Assembly: GCF_900090045.1 (NCBI RefSeq)
Contig: NC_041784.1
Coordinates: forward strand, 1,652,001-1,716,000
DNA: 64,000 bases
Direction of reading: 5' to 3'
DNA from: Plasmodium malariae
Lineage: Eukaryota > Apicomplexa > Aconoidasida > Haemosporida > Plasmodiidae
Shown piece after piece: positions 58,605-64,000 of the stretch (the stretch's first letter is position 1; the number at the start of each line of letters is the position of its first letter). Position numbers and translations under genes: made by a program. Below the pieces are notes generated by a model, which made no database searches, was not told the origin of the DNA, and was given only the letters and a program-made list of their open reading frames with translations.

Positions 58605-60246
58605 ATGATCATAATGAGGAACATTTTATATACTTCTTTATATTTGTTTTTGTTTAATTCGTGTGTATGCAAGTACGAAGGAAATGAAGTGAATAACGTT
58701 AAAAATGGTGATGTCACAAATACAAGAAAACATAATTTAAGAAGTAATGTCAAACATGATAATAATTTATCTTACGATAGTGCTAATGATGAACAGCCTC
58801 ATAATTCCGAAGCAGTAAGTGTGGATGATCTTAAACAAGTTCCAGACCCTCCGGCTACTGAAACGTCTGTCATTTCTCCCCCAAATCATGAAGATGAATC
58901 TCTTCAAAATATTGTTAACGATAACTCTATAAACACATTAGAGGAGTCTAATATTAGTAACCATTCAGAAGAATTCCTCAAGTGTGATATAGACTGTCCC
59001 GATTGTTCTGAATATTTCACATGTCCTGACTGCCCTGAAATCCCTGATTGTCCCGAACCACTGGACTGCCATGGACCTCTTGAATGTCCTGAAACTCCTT
59101 ATTGTCCTCATTCCTCCGAATTCGGAGATGACTCTCAAGAAGATAGTGATTCTGATTGGGACAGTTTAAATGATTGTTGTAGTGACAGGTATTATGATAA
59201 TGTCGACACCATTGATACACCATGCGATACATTTGAAGGAGAAGATCAAAATGAAAATGAAATACAAGAAGCAATTAACAATACCCAAGAAGAAGCAGTT
59301 TTAGAAGTGAATGCTGAAGAGGGGGTAGAGGAAGGTAAAGTACAACATAAAGGACAGGAAATAAATGAAGAGAGTATAGAGGCAGATCAAGTACAACATA
59401 AAGGGCAGGAAGGAAATGAAGAGGGGATAGAGGCAGATCAAGTGCAACATAAAGAGCAGGAAGGAAATGAAGAGATGGAGGCAGATCAAGTACAACATAA
59501 AGAGCAGGAAGTAAATAAAGAGGGGATAGAGGCAGATCAAGTACAACATAAAGAGCAGGAAGTAAATGAAGAGGGGATAGAGGCAGATCAAGTGCAACAT
59601 AAAGAGCAGGAAGGAAATGAAGAGAGGATGGAGGCAGATCAAGTACAACATAAAGAGCAGGAAGTAAATAAGAGGGGATAGAGGCAGATCAAGTGCAACA
59701 TAAAGAGCAGGAAGTAAATGAAGAGAGGATGGAGGCATATCAAGTACAACATAAAGAGCAGGAAGTAAATAAAGAGGGGATAGAGGCAGATCAAGTACAA
59801 CATAAAGAGCAGGAAGTAAATGAAGAGGGATAGAGCAGATCAAGTGCAACATAAAGAGCAGGAAGTAAATGAAGAGAGGAGGAGGCATATCAAGTACAAC
59901 ATAAAGAGCAGGAAGTAAATAAGAGGGGATAGAGGCAGATCAAGTACAACATAAAGAGCAGGAAGTAAATGAAGAGGGGATAGAGGCAGATCAAGTACAA
60001 CATAAAGAGCAGGAAGTAAATAAAGAGGACGTAGAAAAAATTCCATCAAATGAAACGGAAGGGGAGGCACTTATCGGAGATAATAATTATGCTAACAATA
60101 TTAAAAATGAAGCTTAAAATTTAGTGAAAGATTTGATTAGTTTACTCGATGATGGTAACTAAGTTGATAATTCACTTAAAGATCTAGCAAAAAATGTGAC
60201 TTCGTTCTTTTTAAATAATTTGAATAGGACACAGGAAATTTCATAA
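58605..60246 (+). pseudogene. MSP3-like copy C, apparently decaying (frameshifts and two in-frame stops)
   Basis: Recognisable as family member C: signal peptide (ILYTSLYLFLFNSCVC), NLRSN at residues 44-48, acidic centre, 17-residue repeats, and the family tail at 60028-60246 (KIPSNETEGEALIGD to LNNLN). The initial frame stops at 59681 inside the repeats because one A is missing (aaataagagg for aaataaagagg). Further single-base losses occur in later units, so the tail lies in a different frame. The tail itself holds TAA at 60115-60117 and 60160-60162, at positions that are coding in copy B (AKKTADSLV and DDNMEVDD). As read, the product would be a 358-residue protein without the tail. Residues ~128-172 are unusually Cys/Pro-rich for the family. 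Deletions at homopolymers could be sequencing errors; the two stops are harder to explain so. A truncated functional protein is an alternative. Confidence 0.8.
59320..60028 (+). repeat. 51-bp tandem repeat array, about 14 units, with indels
   Basis: Units encode 17 residues (EGIEADQVQHKEQEVNE type). The cacataaag-like landmark caacataaag recurs at about 59343, 59394, 59445, 59493, 59544, 59595, 59646, 59696, 59747, 59798, 59847, 59897, 59947 and 59998. Spacings are 51 except 48 (one in-frame codon loss), 50, 49, 50 and 50. The first seven units keep frame; the losses of 1, 2, 1 and 1 bases are all in the distal half, at A, G or GG runs plus one lost T. Confidence 0.92.
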
Positions 60247-60411
60247 TTTAATTTGTTCATCAATCCTAATATATTCTTATTCACTATTTTGAAGTATAAT
60301 AAAATTAAAAAAAAAAAAAAAAGGTATATTTTTGGCATTGTGTTCGTAATGTTAGACATATACGAATTCTACTGTAATTTTAAATGTGGTACATATATGT
60401 AAATATATTTG

Positions 60412-60458
<47 letters not shown>

Positions 60459-62040
60459 TTTTGGTTTTGTTAAATTAACATAAATATGTTTTAATTAAAC
60501 ATTTCGTTATGTGAATAAAAATTATAGCAGTATACAAATCTATTTTTATCTACTTTTTTTTAATCATGGTATCATGAGTTTTTAAGAGTAAATAATCTCG
60601 AAAGTAACATGTCATTAACTTAAATTTTTGCAATTAAAAAATGAGAAATATTTTAAAGGAGGAAGTTATTATGAATTAAAGAAATATGCACTAGAACAAT
60701 ACAACGAATTAATCGAATATACTGCATTTTGTGATCTCTTAATAAAGTTAACTTTCATGGTTTATTAATAGTCTTTACATATTTTTTTCCTTTAATATTA
60801 TATCTATATTATAGTTAAGAAGTATGTAAAAGTACTAGAACACTTATAATTCAATGAAATGTAAAAATGGTAAGAACTGGTATTTGTGTAAGTCCAATAT
60901 GGGAATATAACTGGACATGTTATGGTCATTTTATAATTTTCATTTAATAGAAAATTATTTCTTCTTCATTTCGTTAGCGTAATGATAAATTAGTAAAACT
61001 AAGATGAGAAAAAAAAAAGAAAAAAGGATAAAGGACAAAGGGCCAAGATAACTTTACACTCGTAAGAAATAAAAATTTCTTATTTAATCATATATATATT
61101 ATTCACGTTGCTATATTTCTTCATCTGTAAATAATTTTTAATAATTTATTCCACAAAATGCTTGCAAATTCACTTTGCATAAATATGATATTGTCATTTG
61201 AGTGTTTCTTTAAATAATTATGAAGAGTGGTTAATCTGGAATTACAATGGAAATTTTATAATAGTATAAACAATTGCTTATTTTTTGTGAAAATGATACA
61301 TAAAAGTATTCACTTGAAAAGTTGTTAATTAGCTTTAGATTAATTCAACTAATTAAACACTCTCCGCAGTTAAGAACCAAGTACATAATATATAAAATTA
61401 GCATTATTGTAGTTTTATTTTTCTTATTTTTGATCTTGAAAATAAAGGGAAAGTCAATATTATTTGTTAAGTTGTAATTAATAGGCCAAAAGGAAGCTTA
61501 AATTTTACATTTTAAAGAAAAATGGCTTTAAATTGAAAATAACAAAAAAAAAAAAAAAAATATTTAATTTTGTTAAATACGAATGTACATATATGTACGT
61601 ATATATGCATATATGTATATAATATATATATATTTTTTTTTTTTTTGCTTGTATAAATATTTTTCTCCCTTTTTTATAGAATTTTTCTATTCATTTAATT
61701 TTCCAAATCTCCACATATTTATATGCACATTGTACCGCTACCTTTGTAATTTTTAAAGTGAAATTATTTAATTTTTTTTTTCTTTTAATACATAATTATA
61801 ACAACGCAAAGTAATTTATAATAAATTTACATAATTAAATATAAACAAAATATGCGTTTTTTTATTATATTTTTAAGTAACATATATAACAATGAAGTAA
61901 TGTTAAAATTGTACATTTTATTAGAACAACACTTATTTTAATTGATCTTATTATATCAGATCTTTTTTTTTTTTTTTTTTTCATAAGATAAATAAATAAT
62001 AATTAAATTTAATTTTTTTTTTTTTTAAGAAAGGATCGAA
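60247..62040. other. Intergenic region between MSP3-like copies C and D
   Basis: AT-rich with a (TA)n plus T run (60416-60462), A-rich spacers and a TATG patch (61585-61632). About 61700-61775 resembles sequence upstream of copy C (see findings). No gene. Confidence 0.5.
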
Positions 62041-63258
62041 ATGATGAGAATTCTGGATATTACTTTTTATTTATTTTTTTTAAATCTCTACATATACATA
62101 ACTAGTTCAAGAGTGATAAATGACGACAACAATGAACAAGGAACATTTCAGAGAAAATATAATTTAAGAAAAGGTTCTGAGTATAATAATAAATTTTATG
62201 GTAATAGTGTAAATGGGCTTGCAGATTTACAACATGGAGATATAAGCATTAGAGGAAATGATGAAAAATTAAATGAGGGCGTAGATGCCTCCGATAGTAG
62301 CCATGAAAGTGAAGTTAGACGTACTGAGGGCTTGACTAGAAACCTAGTTAACGACAACAATCCTGGTAATACTGCTTTAAATAATTCAGAGGTCAGTGAA
62401 AGTGGCACGTTACCTATTGCTGGCACAGAAACTCACAAGGAAGAGGAGGACCATGATGATCATCAAGAAAATGGAACATGTTGTCATGTTATTGATGAAT
62501 TTATTGATTGTAATGATTTTGATACTACTAGTGATAAAGAATCTAAAACTAGTGATTCACATGCTACAGAAAGTACAGATCATCATAAAGATGAAGAATG
62601 TTGTCATGTTATTGATGAATTTATTGATTGCGATGATTTTGATACTACTAATGATAAACAGTCTATTAGTGGTGGTACACAAACAAGACACGAAGTAGCA
62701 GATGCAAACCAGAGGCAAGAAGAAAATACTTCTTCAGGAGATCGTACAACAATTCCACAAAATACAGGACAAATTAGAAATGAAGGTGAATCAACAAGAA
62801 CGACTGTTCCTTCTCCAAATGTAACAACAAGTGATGGACAAAATAATCCGTACCTCCAAGAGGTAAAAGAAGAACTAACTGAAAATGATGAAGATGAGAC
62901 AGTAGTAAAAGAATTAGAAGAAGTGACGGAAGTCGAGGAGCAATCAGAAACAGAAGCGGAGAAAGTACTGGAAGAGACAGAGGAAGAGGAAGAAGAAGAC
63001 GAATTGAAAGAAGTGGAAGAAAAACAACAACATAAAGCAGGGAAAAGTAAGGACGAATCAAATCCATCAGCTGATGATACAAAATCTTATACTCCATATA
63101 TAGAAGAATATAAATATGTTCATAAAACTAAGAAAGCAGCTAATCTTTTTGTTAAAAGTATGTTACGTTCATTCAGCGGAGATCTAAATGTAGCAGATAT
63201 CCTCAACGGTTTAGAAAATGATATGAATAATTTATTTTACCAGTTTGTGAATAATTAA
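62041..63258 (+). CDS. MSP3-like merozoite surface protein, copy D, with duplicated Cys motif
   Basis: 405 residues, single exon. Signal peptide (ILDITFYLFFLNLYIYI), then NLRKG at residues 41-45, a conservative variant of NLRNG. The central region holds two copies of CCHVIDEFIDC[N/D]DFDTT 40 residues apart, giving six cysteines, unusual because classical MSP3 proteins lack cysteine. A Glu/Val-rich coiled-coil-prone stretch (ELEEVTEVEEQSETEAEKVL and onward) precedes the conserved tail (ADDTKSYTPYIEEYKYVHKTKKAANLF to FYQFVNN). No anchor. The open frame is intact. The Met doublet at 62041/62044 leaves the exact start open by one codon. Confidence 0.88.
   Translation: MMRILDITFYLFFLNLYIYITSSRVINDDNNEQGTFQRKYNLRKGSEYNNKFYGNSVNGLADLQHGDISIRGNDEKLNEGVDASDSSHESEVRRTEGLTRNLVNDNNPGNTALNNSEVSESGTLPIAGTETHKEEEDHDDHQENGTCCHVIDEFIDCNDFDTTSDKESKTSDSHATESTDHHKDEECCHVIDEFIDCDDFDTTNDKQSISGGTQTRHEVADANQRQEENTSSGDRTTIPQNTGQIRNEGESTRTTVPSPNVTTSDGQNNPYLQEVKEELTENDEDETVVKELEEVTEVEEQSETEAEKVLEETEEEEEEDELKEVEEKQQHKAGKSKDESNPSADDTKSYTPYIEEYKYVHKTKKAANLFVKSMLRSFSGDLNVADILNGLENDMNNLFYQFVNN
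62459..62698 (+). repeat. Imperfect 120-bp tandem duplication within MSP3-like copy D
   Basis: Two blocks with a 120-bp offset: the core tgttgtcatgttattgatg occurs at 62479 and 62599 and the 60 bp that follow differ at very few positions. Flanking parts (gatcatcaagaaaa versus catcataaagatga; gatactactagtgataaa versus gatactactaatgataaa) are more diverged. Frame is kept, duplicating the CCHVIDEFID motif. Confidence 0.9.
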
Positions 63259-64000
63259 AAGGGGATATTTTACAAATATATTTAACTATAATTAAAAAAG
63301 GATATTTATAAATATGCACTTGTGAATACTAGTGTATTAATATTTCCCTTTTGTTTAGTATTTTTTAAAATTATAATTTTTGAATTAGGTTAAGAGAATA
63401 TTAGCTGGGGATGCCCGTAAAGAATTGCATGTACATATAACAAATGTTATATTATATTTACATTGTATTATCTTTTTTTTTTTTTTTTTTTCTTCATATA
63501 TATATATATATATATATATATTAATTTATCTGATTATACGTCCATTAAATATAATAGAGTAATTAATTTTAAAATGACCAACTATTAAATTAAAATTAAA
63601 TATAAAAAACAGTTGCGTGCAAAATTATTCTAAATTGTTGATATATGAGTTAACGCACCAGAAAAAGTAAAGGAGGGAAACGTTTTTCAATATTGCATTG
63701 AAGTAATTTTTTTTTTTTTTTTTTGGAGTAACAGGTACAAAATATCATTATTAATAGGCATAAATATTAAAACGTTGTAATAATTAAAAATATAAATTCA
63801 TTACGAATTATTGTAGACATGTCTGGTATAAGCAGTTATCTTTGCTTTCCATTAAATTTTTGTAATTTACGTGTAATTAATAATTTCCTTGTTTTGTGAA
63901 AATTCTTTTCCTTGTTAAATGGTTCTAATAGAAGTAAAAAAGAAAAATTGAAAGAAAAAAAAAAAAAAAAAAAAAGAAAGAAAGAAAGAAAGAAGTAAAT
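63259..64000. other. 3' flank of copy D to window end
   Basis: AT-rich, with a T run and (TA)n at 63474-63521, another T run at 63708-63724 and an AAAG microsatellite at 63976-63994. No gene seen. Confidence 0.55.

Noticed and set aside
59301..60070. Long minus-strand ORFs with LFMLYLICLYPL repeats
   Set aside because: Reverse complement of the 51-bp repeat; hydrophobic only because the sense repeat is Glu/Gln/Lys-rich.
1..64000. tRNA, rRNA, snRNA and transposon genes
   Set aside because: Scanned by eye for tRNA arm signatures and known mobile-element features; none convincing. A covariance-model scan would be needed to exclude small RNAs.

Overview
The window is nuclear DNA of a malaria parasite (genus Plasmodium). 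It is extremely AT-rich, with poly(T)/poly(A) runs, (TA)n and TATG microsatellites between genes, short introns with T-rich acceptors, asparagine/lysine-rich proteins, an apicoplast-targeted ribosomal protein, a plasmepsin and MSP3-family genes with an NLRN motif. From memory, the order BDP1, plasmepsin VII, E2, SLY1, SDHA, ARL1, MetRS, MSP3 family is that of P. falciparum chromosome 10. The MSP3 paralogues diverge strongly from the P. falciparum set, and no GLURP- or S-antigen-like gene is seen before them. A non-falciparum species, for example of the P. ovale or P. malariae type, is therefore more likely; the species is not proven.

Region 1 (1-48.3 kb) is a conserved housekeeping block. It holds the 3' exon of a bromodomain protein (BDP1), an 8-exon plasmepsin VII, a 5-exon UBE2H-type E2 enzyme on the minus strand, the Sec1/Munc18 protein SLY1 (minus) and two small unrecognised ORFs. 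Next come apicoplast bL27, a possible short spliced gene, a protein with C-terminal tectonin/propeller-like repeats, and the SDH flavoprotein (minus). Further on are an 8-exon HEAT-repeat protein of PP2A/PP4 regulatory type, an IF-3-like protein (minus), ARL1, an 11-exon helical-repeat (PPR/TPR-like) protein, methionyl-tRNA synthetase and a very long TruD/Pus7 pseudouridine synthase (minus). Exon structures were rebuilt by hand from GT..AG sites and reading-phase continuity.

Region 2 (50.7-64 kb) is a multigene island of four head-to-tail MSP3-like genes, called A to D here. Each has a signal peptide, an NLRN-type motif soon after it, a variable acidic centre and a conserved C-terminal helical region. 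Copy C looks like a decaying gene: its 51-bp repeat array carries several single-base deletions and its conserved tail has two in-frame TAA codons. Copies C and D carry cysteine-rich motifs. A small two-exon membrane-protein gene may lie between A and B.

The genes have no operon logic; they are individually transcribed. Themes are organelle biology (bL27, the IF-3-like protein, SDHA, perhaps the helical-repeat protein), translation and tRNA (MetRS, TruD), secretion (SLY1, ARL1, possibly an SRP9-like gene) and merozoite surface antigens. No tRNA, rRNA, CRISPR array or transposon was recognised. I found no system clearly unknown to biology. The best leads are the pseudogenising MSP3 copy, a cryptic minus-strand 12-bp coding-like repeat at 41 kb, and several small unannotated spliced ORFs.
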